From positions 8,935,781 to 8,999,780 of the forward strand of contig RPFO01000213.1 in assembly GCA_009746045.1 (NCBI GenBank): a stretch of DNA of 64,000 nucleotides, written 5' to 3'. Below, piece by piece: positions 10,720 to 21,052 of the stretch. How positions within the stretch are numbered: position 1 is the first letter of the stretch; every line of letters starts with the position of its first letter. Source of the stretch: Mesostigma viride (Eukaryota > Streptophyta > Mesostigmatophyceae > Mesostigmatales > Mesostigmataceae). Below the pieces are notes generated by a model. That model was not told the origin of the DNA. It saw only the letters and a list, made by a program, of their open reading frames with translations, and did no database searches. The position numbers and the translations under genes are program-made.

Positions 10720-12327
10720 ACCTCTGCTTACAGCAGAAAAGCTTCCTCCGGGCGAGGCACCTGACTGGAACCAACACCCATTCCTTGGCTTCACAACGTG
10801 GCCATGACAGCATCGTGAATCTGCTTCGCCAACGCCCACACTTCAGGACCCGCGCCCTGCACCGCCATGGCCACAGGCTGCACCGCTGCAATCGATGCAG
10901 CATTCACTGCCTGCGCCGCACCATGTACTGCATGCACGAAAGCCAATCCTGGCTCGGTTATCATGGTCTTGCCCGATTCCTGCTGCTTCTTCTTCTTCGA
11001 TGCGGTCATGCGCACTTTATACCCCTTCCTCTCCAAGCACGCCTTCAGCACCTGGCTCGTGCGGTGCTGAATATGCTTCTGAAGGCGCGCCTTCTAAACA
11101 CGAAATGTTGGCAATGTATGATTCCCAAACGGCATGATAGGCACATAATCAGTCCTGCATTAATTGCTTTGCGGCAGTCAATGCACCAGAACACCTGTTG
11201 AAAAAAGAAGGTTATGCGCGCTAGCGATTACCCGCGGCAAGAAGCAATCAACACGCCTCGCTAACAACTGCAACCACCATGTAATTCATGACGGGCCACT
11301 CACCGCTACCCTGCTCTCCTGATTCAATGTCTCCCCATTCTCAAGGCCTCCATTGTAAACCTCTCCGTCTTCACCATCGTCATCGTCTTCCTCTTCCTCC
11401 ACTCCGACGTATCCGTGTTTCCTTTTCCTAAGATACCTAGGGTTGTTCAAGTCGTATGTGCGGCGTTGGCACACTTCCAACAAAATTTTGGCCGCCTCTA
11501 CCCATTACCATTTATTCGTACTATCATAACATATCCAGGCGTTTGTTGAAAAATCATTCCCTCGTTCGAACTTCTACCCCTGGGCGTCCATGACGAGGCA
11601 GTCACGACGGGACGCAGATGCACAAAAATAAAACAAGGCGACATCCCTTCAATCATTGACCAAAAAACAGAATACGCGCAGAACTTGGATTTCAACACCA
11701 CGCACCCATTACCAGCGAGCACGGCTGGCCTGCAACCGCCATCATTTCATAACCAGAAGCCAGGGCCCACACTCCATCCCGTTGCCTCATCTTCCACGCA
11801 CGGCTTCCGCTGCTTCCCTCTGCTCTTTCGCATTCTCCGCCAGCAACCTCGCCTTCTCCTCGTCCAACAATCCACTAAGAATAAAATCCCCTCTATTGGA
11901 CGCCATTCAGACGAACTTTGCTAGCGTCTTTTCACCGGCCCCAGCACACATAATCTATAGCCGCTTAATGACAACGGCCGACAACGACAACTGCTGAATA
12001 GGCGAAAAAGGCTGATAACTACATTTTTATATTTCGCTGCATTTGCTAATAGACACGCACGTTCTCCCACTTCTCCATTACAATATAATTATCCATCTGG
12101 CCGTGTACAGGCAAAGATCCCCGAAGTAACTTACTGAAACGTATCTTACAGCATCGGATCACTGGCACCTAATCTACAGGTGGTAGATTACCAACCAAGA
12201 CCCGTCGCGGTAATTTACTCTGTCGGTAATGTACTACCAAAGATGTGCAGTCGTAACGTTACTCTTACTTACGGCTAGTAAAATTACTACCTATCATCCT
12301 ACGTAGTAATGATTACGGCGTTGGATC
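10720..12327. other. Gene-poor stretch; possible minus-strand coding fragments
   Basis: Two minus-strand open stretches look protein-like but match nothing known to me: 11051 to 10791, basic then Ala/Val-rich, and 11483 to 11286, with an acidic run of Glu and Asp. They could be exons continuing the decayed ORF upstream at 12.3-13.4 kb, but no convincing splice sites join them. From 12160 to 12390 the DNA is rich in GTAATTTAC, GTAGTAA and CGCCTCGGATC repeats in both orientations. Confidence 0.3.
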
Positions 12328-13406
12328 TCACGCCTCGGATCTAGGTAGTAAGATAAGACCTCGTAATTTACGCCTCGGATCCTTTTTACTACCCTCGGAC
12401 GAAAAGTATAGTGGGATGCGCTCGTTGCCCAGCTGCAGCCGGCCCACGATGAGGTTCTGGTACAAGCGTTGCGCTAGCATCAGGTCCGTTTCTGGCTGTG
12501 GCGCGACCTGGAAATATCGAACCACTATACTGCGTGACCGCTGGTCCTCCTCAACAGCAGTCTTGTGGGCTGCAGCCCCCCTGCGTGCGGCATCCTCCAT
12601 CAGGTTGGCAATGTCGCGGTCTGTTTCACCATGTTAGCGTAGCTGGTGGGTGCAGGGGCCGGCGGCTGGCTGGGGCGGGCTAGTCATGGCGGCCTTGACC
12701 TCGGCAATGCTAGCTGGATTGGAGCTCAGCAGTGTCTTGGCGGATAGCAGTGGATAGGGCGCCGAGTTGAGCGGCCATGTCGTTGACTTTCTGGTTGCAT
12801 GAGCTGCGTGGCGCGGGGTTGCGTCCGGGGAAGCAATGGGGGTATTGGCGGTGCCATCGGCATCCTCGAAAGCGGCAAAAAGTGCCCGGAGGCAAGGGGC
12901 CTTCGCGTAGCTCAGAAAAACAGAAAGACGAAGCTGTGGCCGCTCCAGATGGCGAACGTCGTCCACCGAAGTCTCGCTAGAAGTGCTGGGAAAATGTAGC
13001 TCATGGTCTTTGGCGTGCAGGAGGAGCAGGATGGCCTGCGCCTGTTCGGCGGTAAGCGAAAAGAACCGGTGCTCGGCGACAGCCCCGCCAGGCAGGAAGT
13101 CCGCTGGGTCAAACGCAGCGTCCGACGGCGATGGCGTCGTCGTCGTCGTCGTCGTCAACTTAGGGGGTCGGTCTCACGGGAAACCTCGCTGGAAACAGGA
13201 GCCGCAGGCGGAGGGATCTGGCTGTCCATCTCGTCGGCGGGGCCGGTGCAATGCCGCTTAGACGAAACGTTAATGGCGGCATCAGCAGACGATGGCTGGG
13301 TCGCAATGGTGTCCACAGCGCGTCGACGTAGTTGGGTGATGGTATGAGGCGCTGAATCCCCCCCATCGGCGGGGGAGTGGGAGGCGGCTGAAGGTGATTC
13401 CGCCAT
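12328..13406 (-). pseudogene. Decayed ORF, possibly a retroelement ORF1
   Basis: A minus-strand reading frame starts at 13406 (MAESPSAASH). After a frame change near 13155, inside a GAC/ACG repeat, it runs in one frame to 12328 with a single internal stop (TAA) near 12635. The deduced protein has a Ser/Pro-rich start, a segment with FFSLTAEQAQAILLLLHAKD, an alpha-helical region DIANLMEDAARRG just after the stop, then VVRYFQVAPQPETDLML and a basic end. A helical region followed by a compact basic domain is reminiscent of LINE ORF1 or gag proteins, but no diagnostic motif is seen. A small host gene with an intron cannot be excluded. Confidence 0.3.
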
Positions 13407-13954
13407 GGCTACTTTCCGGAAAATACGATCCCTGCCTGCGCTGCGTTTTATGATATTGCGCTAAATCTTGGGCGATGGCGGCTAAAATTATATCATCGTG
13501 TTCGTCATCAAAAGACGCTTCTACTGCAATTTACCCGACCAAATTTCATGCCCGGATGTAAAAGTTATGAGCATTCTCGGCATCCATAGCTCGCCACACC
13601 GTAAACTCGTCTCTTCTCTTTATATACTGCGTGTGTGGTCAAGGCCATAAAATCACTATTAATTATGACACTATTATGGTCCTAGGTTCGATTCCTTGCT
13701 GGTAGCTTCTAGGCTTTCTTATACTTTACGTGTTCCGCGGAATCTCAGATTTGGGCATGCAGCTAGCGTTTTCACATTTGTTGCCTTCTGACGAGAACAT
13801 GACACCATAGTTATAGGAGCCTCGGGCCGGAGGCTAGCTGTTACCTGGTTCCCTGATAGCACTTATTAGCCCTGTTGCCGGAACGACACTGTAAGGTAGA
13901 GAATTTATCCTTAGTAGATGTAACCCCTATTGAGTTACCCGGTGATCCTCCTGT

Positions 13955-14210
13955 ATGACCTACTATGGCTGGTCATTAATGACCAACAATGACAATAGAT
14001 GTTTTATTGCGTATGTTCCTCCGTGTCTTACCAATGAAGTCCGTTACTACATGTCTATTATAGATTCCTCTCGGGTCTTTGAAGAAAAGACTCCCTCAAA
14101 CCCTCCTCCTCGTGTGGTTTTCTCCGATGTATCGCATGGGCCCCTCCAAATTATAAGAGTTAAAACAAATACTTGTGTCGTTATTAGAAGCAGATTTAAG
14201 GGATCTTAGT
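13955..14210 (+). pseudogene. Older retroelement fragment, left of the copia insertion
   Basis: This short open stretch is interrupted by the copia-like element. Its continuation after the element begins at 21686, because TTAGT is duplicated on both sides. Not similar to anything I can name on its own, but the right-hand continuation ends in a Ty3/gypsy RNase H relic, so this is probably part of the same older element. Confidence 0.35.
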
Positions 14211-14838
14211 AGTTAATATTGCCTGGCAAGCAATATTATTCTACTAAGCTACTTGGCTTGTAGAGATTCTACTTCCGGTTACTACAATCCAGAAACGGGT
14301 TCATTCTGATGAGTATTGCTCGAGATATGAGCAAGATACTGTTCTACTACATTCTACTTGGATTCGGTGATTCTACGGTGGTTCTTCAAGTGACACGTGG
14401 CATACGGCGTCTTGTCACAGTGTACGATAGGACATTTAGTCTCCGACACTGCGGTCTATTCAATGCTATTGATTAGACGTAACAAATAGTGACAGGACTT
14501 GTGCGACAGGACACTGATGTGACTATTTATGGATAACGAGTCGAGATCTGCTGGTCCAGAGTGAAGGACAGCAATATTGTGAGATGATCTGTCCTATCAG
14601 TCATCTAGATGTGACTGCGTCACAATTAGTATATAACGAGCAGGACGCTGCCACTTGGTAGCACCACTTTCCCTGCACCTGTGTCCTCGCACCTTCGGCG
14701 ACGGTTCTCACGTGCCTCGTGCGTTCTGTGCTGGTAGCCATAACCAGCAACGTAAACCTATTGATTAATATAACTACTTCCTCTGTAGATATTAATCAGT
14801 GCAGGCTGAACCACAGTTCAGCCACAGTTTCGTTAACT
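14211..14838 (+). repeat. 5' LTR of the copia-like element
   Basis: 628 bp, matching 21053-21680. Starts AGTTAATATTG and ends CGTTAACT. The only difference found by eye is A versus G in GTGACACGTGG / GTGACGCGTGG (near 14392). A TATA-like TATATAACG lies near 14630 and could serve as promoter. No obvious primer-binding match to initiator tRNA follows the LTR. Confidence 0.93.
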
Positions 14839-14919
14839 CGAATTACAAGCGAGTTCGTAATCTACTGATTACGGCATTGATTTCTGGTGTCGGCAATTTT
14901 TACGGTGTTTTTCCATTAT

Positions 14920-15483
14920 ATGGGAAACACGCGTGAATATCGTGAGCCATCTCCCGAGCGTGCGTCGGCTCCATCGTCTTCAGGCTTTAATTTCAACGTT
15001 CAACGTACGGCGTCAACTGCTGCGCTGCATTCGCGTGCTGTTCAACCTTCGCTGTCTCAAGCGCTCGTCAGCCGGCCGCCAGTTTCTAACGATCTGCATC
15101 AGTTCGTCGACGACCTTACTCAAGATTTGGAAATCCTGTCGGAAAATTCCCATATTTTCCGAAGGCTTGCAGCGTCGGGATCAGACGAGCAAGCTCAAGT
15201 AATTTCGGCGCTTCGCACCTACGGCTTGGGTGTTCTGGCGTTGGCGACAGCGTGGTCTGGAATTTCGGCGACTCTTCCGACTGTCGCAGTTCCGGTTAGC
15301 AACAACGGGTGGGCGTCGTCAGTCAACGGTATCATAAACGTCGCTGCTTCGATTCAGCGGCAATCAAACGCTGAGGAGCCAGGTGAAAACAGCGAGGGGC
15401 TTCCTGATTTATATCCGAGTATTGTGCAGCAGATTTTGGATAACGTATTGCAGTTTCCGCGCGACGATATGCGGCTGGATTAA
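14920..15483 (+). CDS. Extra ORF between 5' LTR and gag
   Basis: An intact 187-aa frame, starting at ATG 14920 (MGNTREYREP). The preceding residues open in the same frame lie in non-coding leader. It is Ser/Pro-rich at the N-terminus, then helical, with HQFVDDLTQDLEILSE (about residues 67-82) and a hydrophobic Gly/Ala/Leu segment that could be a transmembrane or core helix (about 110-135). No zinc knuckle. The position suits an N-terminal gag domain encoded separately, or an accessory ORF peculiar to this element. It stays fully open while gag downstream is broken. Confidence 0.55.
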   Translation: MGNTREYREPSPERASAPSSSGFNFNVQRTASTAALHSRAVQPSLSQALVSRPPVSNDLHQFVDDLTQDLEILSENSHIFRRLAASGSDEQAQVISALRTYGLGVLALATAWSGISATLPTVAVPVSNNGWASSVNGIINVAASIQRQSNAEEPGENSEGLPDLYPSIVQQILDNVLQFPRDDMRLD

Positions 15484-15634
15484 ATTTTCTGTTATAATTA
15501 ACAGAGAATTAATTCAGGAAAATTTTTTTTCTTGGTTCCAGAGCTTAAGGGATTAATTTATTAATTCCCCAGCAGTATTCTTTCTTCAGCATCGGCATCG
15601 GCATCGACAGTTGTCATCGGCATTCGCAGCGACC

Positions 15635-16684
15635 ATGCAGGGTTTGGAAGACGGCGAGATACGCGGCGAACAAATGCTGCGGGGTCAGAATTTTAATCAG
15701 TCCAGCAGCAGCAGCAGCAGCAGCAGAGCAGCCCCGCAGAGCCAAGGCCCAGGAGGGCTTTGCTATTCTTAACCAGCTTCCCAGTCTCAAGGAGCACTGG
15801 ACTGTTAAGGATAAGGATATTACCATTAGGCACCTTAAGGGATATAAGGGCTTATATAATGGTAACAATCCTCTGCAGGTGCTGTGTATGTCACAGTACC
15901 TTCTTAAGTGTCCCAAGAGGGTGCAGAAGTATGTAAATGACAAGTTTGAGGATGGAGATTCCTGGGAGGTTTTTATAGCTGAGTTTGAGGTGTTCCTAGA
16001 TGATAAGAGGGCTAGTGATGGCTCCTTTTGGAAGAAGGAGTACATTGATTTCAAGGCTGAGGGTCTGATTCTGCAGGCATTTGAGGATTTTCAGGAGCTC
16101 AGGCACAATTGTGCTGGCAAGGGGTATGTAGTGTCAGATGAGATTGCCATGGATGATTTCCTAGGTAGCCTGGGATTGGATGAGGTCACCTTGGATAACC
16201 TGCAGGTGCACATGCGTACATGCACCACCTGGGCTGCTATGGTGGCCAAGATCAAGGATTATTTCAGGGGCAAGTATGTGGGAGGCAAGAAGGAGGCAGA
16301 CAAGGCCAGGGAGAAGCAGAAGGAGAAGGATAAGGTGGATATGGCAGCTGCAGCAGGGGGCAGTGTTCCCAAGGTCAAGGGCAACCAATGGGGGGGCAGC
16401 CCTCCAACGGTTATGGTCCACCAAGGTCAGGGCCTTCCAAGCGGGGGGGCTTCCAGGCCAAGGGCTTCAGTGGCTTCAAGCGTCGTGGAGGTCCTTCCCA
16501 GGAGCAGCCAGCGGCTCAGCGTCCCAGATTTGATTTCAACAGGGTGGGGTCCCAGCGGGGACCACCTGGGGTGGGGACACCTCGTATCACATGTTATTTC
16601 TGTCACCAGCAGGGCCACATCCGTAAGGACTGCCCTAGCTGGCGTAAGCAAAGGGGCCAAGGTGGGTATAACAACCCAACCTGA
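15635..16684 (+). pseudogene. gag: gag with zinc knuckle, two frameshifts
   Basis: Starts at ATG 15635 (MQGLEDGEIRGEQML). The frame changes within a CAG/AGC microsatellite (about 15700-15727), where repeat slippage is the likely cause. It then runs as a capsid-like region (LKGYKGLYNGNNPLQVL, then FIAEFEVFLDDKRASDGSFW) through a Lys-rich segment near 16300. It changes frame again in a run of seven Gs near 16390. The last part is basic, Gly-rich and ends in a nucleocapsid zinc knuckle CYFCHQQGHIRKDC (CX2CX4HX4C) before a stop at 16684. Protein function: coat of the retrotransposon particle. A programmed frameshift at one site is possible, but two shifts at simple repeats suggest damage. Confidence 0.75.
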
Positions 16685-17099
16685 CGGGCTCAGCCTTCCC
16701 TGGGCTTGCTAGGGTCCGCCAGGGAGGGGGCTAAGAGTGACCCCCCATTACTCTGGATGAAGTTGATTTGCTCCCTGCACAGGTTGAGAGTCTCCCACTT
16801 AAGGTTGAGAGTCCCCCTGCACAGGTTGAGGGTGCATCCATGGAGGAAGAACACAATGGGGTAGTGACTGGGTCTTCCCACGTCACCATGGTGAAAGCAG
16901 TTACCACAAGGCAACAACGTTCCCACATGGCTCTTGGAGGTAGTTTGCGTACTCCTTCAATGTTGGAGCGTGGAAGTCCTGCCTTAGGGCAGGAAGCTCC
17001 TCTAGAGGAGGAGGGTGAGGCTGATGGCCTGAATGATGCAATGGGGAGCATGGTTGTAAGTGAGCGTGCTGTTCCAGCACCTCACCTGTATTTAATAAA

Positions 17100-20000
17100 A
17101 TGTCTCTTGTGTCAAACATTGCATTGAGATTGCATCACATGTTTGGTCATGCTGCCCAGGCACTCCAGTTTGCAAGGAGGCTGGGAGGGACATCTTTGTT
17201 TAATGCAGTAAAACAGGTTGCTGAGGCTTGTTCCTGTAGGCTGGTTGCTCCCAAGCCTAAGAAGTCTCATGTCAGACAACCTGTGTTGCAGCCTGGATAT
17301 GTACAATGTGATATCCAAGAAATCAGGAAACTGATTTTGTTGGTTGGTGTTGACAGATATACCAAGTACAAGGTGCTGGAGCTGTTGCAAGACAAGTCTA
17401 AGCCATGTTTGGTGGCTGGGCTCCAGGCTATCAGATCCAGAATGAAACCAGTGATCCAGCTGCAGTGTGATTTAGAATTTGAGTGCTGCATGGGGAATGA
17501 AGACCTCCCTGAGTTATTTGTTGTACACAGGGAGTCCCATGGCAGTCAAGGCGTGGTGGAGAGGACAATCAGAGAACTCAAGACTATTCTGCTGACGGAG
17601 AAGAAGATTCCAAGATTGGTTCCAGCTATTATCAAGACGGCCTGGTTAAGGTCAGTTGAGGACAGATTGAATGTCAGGGCATCCATGTATGTTGGAGAGG
17701 TCCCTGTGACTCCATTATCATTGCATCTTCGGGAGCTCCCTACTGAGGTTGAGCAAGCCTGGAAAGATAGCCTTATGTTCAAGTTTGCCAAGTTGAGGCA
17801 GAAAGACAAGGGCTGGAGTGTTCTGAAACCTGTTGTTGGCCAGAGGGTAATTGTGTGGAAAGAGCCCAAGCTTGCAGGCAAGCGTGGTAGCTGGCACCCT
17901 GGAGTAGTGACCAGGGTGGAACTAGCTGGGCACAAGTGCTGGGTGAAGATGGAGGATCCTCCCCAGAATGTGCACCGTCTGTCGTGGTCATATGTACGTC
18001 TAAGGGGTGCTGAAGCAGAGGCAGTAGCTCCTGATGTGACAACCTTGCCAGTTGGTCATGACGTCATCCCTGATCATCACGTTCAAGCTGGAAGTAATCC
18101 CCGGGTAAGTCCTGGCCAGACCCCTGGATCGGTTAACTTTCCATCCTTAGGACAGGCAGATGTGGTCCCCTCTAGCCTCACTAAGCATAGAGGTGTGGGC
18201 CTGAAAGATGTGGTGCTGGCTATGCAAAAAGCCAAGCAAGGACCTCGGGTGTCCAAGCTCAGCCAGTTGGAGGAGTCCGAGGATGCTGTCCTAGAGGTAG
18301 ATACCAATGCTGAGGTTTCTGTTATGGGATCTCAACATACAGGTCAACGGCAGGTGCTTTCGCCTAGTTGTGCTTGGGTGTCTGACTTTAGTGGCAGGAC
18401 ACACATTATGGTATTGGGAGAGGTGCTGGTACCCTTCATGGGTGAGGATGTCACATTTCTTGTGCTTGAAGATTATGATGGCCCTATCATCTTGGGTCAA
18501 AATTTTCTGAGCTCTCCTAGAATTGTTGTGGCATCTGATAAGCTGAGAAAGTTTGGCTGGGGCATACCCTTGGTCAATTTTAAAACCTCCCTTGCCAGTG
18601 TATTTAATTCTGTGAAAGCGATCAAGAATGTGCAGTGGCCTGAGAATCAGATTCCTGTGGCTTCCAGTCTTGTTATGCCAGCTGCTCTACACCCTAGCAG
18701 TATTGGTATTACTAAGAGATCACTGGCTGCTCATTCTCCTCTTAGCTATGATCAGCTTGTCCAGGAAATGAGTTCTCCTCTAATGTTTGAGGCCTGGAGG
18801 CTAGCATTTGCCAAGGCTCTAGAGGAGTGGTTGCAGTTTGACTGCTGTCAGCCTGTGAATGAAGTTCCCCCATACAGTACACGGTTGAAGCTCAGATTCG
18901 TCATCAAGCGGAAGGAGGTGGAGGGGGTGTCTGTTCCCCATGTGCGTCCAGTTCTCAATGAATACCGTGGTACTGGGGATCTTCTGGGCGAGGAGTTGTA
19001 TACACCTGGGATGCTACATGATACATGGCGTATTTTATTGTGCCTGTATGTCGGTATGCTGAACCAGGGTGCTGATATGTCTTCAGTTCTGCTAGATTTC
19101 AAGAGAGCATTTCTGAAGGGTGATCCCAGTGTGGCTCAGCAGGTGTGGCATTGTGAAACTCCATTTCATGTGCCAGTTCCTGTAGCCTGGCAGGCAGAGC
19201 TCCAGTCTAGCTACCTGCTGATTCTGAAGGGTCTAGAAGGTCTCAGGTCCAGTCCCATCATTTGGAGGCTCACCTTGGAAGACTTCTTGACTAAACACTG
19301 TGGGTTGAAGGTGTCATCTGTGGACCCATGTTTATTGCTGGGTAGGTGGCATGATTTACCTGTGTATGCTAGCCTGCATGGTGATGACTTGCACTTGATT
19401 GCTCCCACTAAGTGGTTGAGTCAGTTTGTGCCCATCATTAATGATGCATTTCCTTTGGGAAAAGAATTGTGGCAGAAGCCTGGAGAGGCTGTCACGTTCT
19501 GTGGAATGCAGGCTACATTGGTTCAGGAGGGGAGTCAGTGGCTGATTAAGCTGCAGGCGGGCAATGACTACAAGAGTACCATTCTTCAATCTGTTCCAGA
19601 GGTCATGACGTCATCCATTGCACCTGAGCTGAAAGGCAAGTTGGCCTGGTATGGCAGCATTTGTGGGCCTGACATGATGGTCCATAGCAGATCCCCTGAT
19701 GATGTGCTAATTCTGGAGGAGCCTTCCCAGATTATTGCACATGTTAACAAGTCTCCTGGTATTACTTTAGCTGGGATTGATTTGTCTTTGCCATTTTCCT
19801 TGGATATCTATGTTGATAGCTCCATGGATAGCAGGCAAGTTTCTAAGGTCAGAGGCAGGTCAGCTGGCTTGTTTGTGCTTCAGCAACATAGGCCTAGTCT
19901 TGTGGCCTGGTACAGTCGTCTTCAAAGAAGGGTTGCTGTGAGTTCAGATGTCTCTGAGTGCAGAGCCATTTGTGAAGGGATTCAGTCCAGTTTGTACATC

Positions 20001-20276
20001 AAGGAGCTGTTGCTAGCTATGGCTTCAGTGACTCCTCATACTCTTCAGATGGAAACCTTGATCCTTTCAGATAACATGGGCATGGTCCAGTTTGTGCACA
20101 AGCAGTTGGCCAGGAGCAGAGATCTGGATTATCTCCTGTTGAAGGAGTTGGCAGGTCTGGTGGATATTCAACATCTTCCAGGTTCTGAGAATCCTGCTGA
20201 TGCCTTGACCAAGTTACCTCACAAGTCTGCTGAGCAATATAAGCTTCTTTACAAGCTGATGAGCTCCTCTGTGTGA
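17100..20276 (+). CDS. pol: copia-like pol: integrase, protease-like, RT, RNase H
   Basis: Intact 1,058-aa frame. Residues about 8-50: integrase zinc-binding part (HHMFGH, then a CSC pair). About 60-180: integrase core with Asp in CDIQEI, Asp in QCDLEFE and Glu in VVERTIREL as the likely DDE triad. About 235-300: integrase C-terminal region. About 398-480: DTNAEVSV and PIILGQNFL, a retropepsin-like pair of motifs. About 560-800: copia-type RT with LLDFKRAFLKG and catalytic HGDD in place of the usual YVDD. About 900-1050: RNase H with IYVDSSMDS, SSDVSECRAI and LSDNMGMV. Canonical copia order is protease before integrase; here no DSGA-type protease is visible upstream. The frame starts just after the gag spacer. 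Confidence 0.88.
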   Translation: MSLVSNIALRLHHMFGHAAQALQFARRLGGTSLFNAVKQVAEACSCRLVAPKPKKSHVRQPVLQPGYVQCDIQEIRKLILLVGVDRYTKYKVLELLQDKSKPCLVAGLQAIRSRMKPVIQLQCDLEFECCMGNEDLPELFVVHRESHGSQGVVERTIRELKTILLTEKKIPRLVPAIIKTAWLRSVEDRLNVRASMYVGEVPVTPLSLHLRELPTEVEQAWKDSLMFKFAKLRQKDKGWSVLKPVVGQRVIVWKEPKLAGKRGSWHPGVVTRVELAGHKCWVKMEDPPQNVHRLSWSYVRLRGAEAEAVAPDVTTLPVGHDVIPDHHVQAGSNPRVSPGQTPGSVNFPSLGQADVVPSSLTKHRGVGLKDVVLAMQKAKQGPRVSKLSQLEESEDAVLEVDTNAEVSVMGSQHTGQRQVLSPSCAWVSDFSGRTHIMVLGEVLVPFMGEDVTFLVLEDYDGPIILGQNFLSSPRIVVASDKLRKFGWGIPLVNFKTSLASVFNSVKAIKNVQWPENQIPVASSLVMPAALHPSSIGITKRSLAAHSPLSYDQLVQEMSSPLMFEAWRLAFAKALEEWLQFDCCQPVNEVPPYSTRLKLRFVIKRKEVEGVSVPHVRPVLNEYRGTGDLLGEELYTPGMLHDTWRILLCLYVGMLNQGADMSSVLLDFKRAFLKGDPSVAQQVWHCETPFHVPVPVAWQAELQSSYLLILKGLEGLRSSPIIWRLTLEDFLTKHCGLKVSSVDPCLLLGRWHDLPVYASLHGDDLHLIAPTKWLSQFVPIINDAFPLGKELWQKPGEAVTFCGMQATLVQEGSQWLIKLQAGNDYKSTILQSVPEVMTSSIAPELKGKLAWYGSICGPDMMVHSRSPDDVLILEEPSQIIAHVNKSPGITLAGIDLSLPFSLDIYVDSSMDSRQVSKVRGRSAGLFVLQQHRPSLVAWYSRLQRRVAVSSDVSECRAICEGIQSSLYIKELLLAMASVTPHTLQMETLILSDNMGMVQFVHKQLARSRDLDYLLLKELAGLVDIQHLPGSENPADALTKLPHKSAEQYKLLYKLMSSSV

Positions 20277-20959
20277 GTTGAGCAATTCCAGTTGGAGCTT
20301 TGAGTTTGGTGACTGATTGGGTGAGAAGAGCTAACATAGAGCTGGGCTCTGTTATGCTGAGAGCTGTGATGCTCTGAGGGCAGTAATGCTCTGTGTACAT
20401 ATGTGTATAATACTGTATTCTATGTAATGCTCAGTCATGGAGCATGATGTTGGTTGGGGGTTTGTCCTCAGTTTGAGGTTTGTCTCAACCAAAGGGATTT
20501 TATAGGGCAGGGTTCGATTCCCTGGGGCTGCTTAGGCGGATTTTCCCGGATTGGCTGGCCCATCAACCTTGCTGGTGAGGTGGCGACAGGTCCCCCTAGT
20601 TTTGTCCCAGACAGAGGAAGGTAGTTTGTCATGTGCTTAATATATTTTGTGATGTGCTATTTCTCAGTCCATGGTGGGCGCCAGTTCTGATAACTATCAA
20701 TGTCTACCTGATAAGGTCTTGTGGGTAACTTGTGGGGTTCCAATCAGGAGCCATTATGGTGATGATTCCATTTTGGTCATTATTCTGGTTAGCCACAAGC
20801 TGCTATTCCAAACACTTGGCTTTCTACTTCCAGTGGATAGGGAATTCATTGTAATTCGTCATGGCTGAGATGTGTTGTGATCTGGTGCTTGATTAATCCC
20901 GAGCAGAGACTACAGAGAGCTGGGAGGGATGTCAAGTGCTATGCATGTTGTTTCTATAT

Positions 20960-21052
20960 ATGTGTTGCCAAGCCTAACAGCTCTAAAAGAAAGAAAGGGC
21001 TGGAGTTAATATGGCTGTTACGTCCAAGCTCTAAAAGAGAAGAAAGGGCTGG
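20960..21052 (+). promoter_or_regulatory. Polypurine tract, duplicated
   Basis: The purine-rich stretch AAAAGAGAAGAAAGGGCTGG directly abuts the 3' LTR and is the expected plus-strand primer. About 50 bp upstream lies a second copy (AAAAGAAAGAAAGGGCTGG) followed by AGTTAATAT, i.e. polypurine tract plus the first bases of the LTR. Confidence 0.7.

Noticed and set aside
13615..13705. Possible tRNA or SINE: GGTTCGATTCC with upstream TATATACTGCG
   Set aside because: Only the B box is convincing; no cloverleaf folds. TTATATACTGCGTGTGTGGTC recurs at 47.57 kb without a B box.
20480..20535. Possible tRNA: perfect T arm CAGGG-TTCGATT-CCCTG
   Set aside because: No matching acceptor, D or anticodon arms upstream; lies in the non-coding tail of the copia element.
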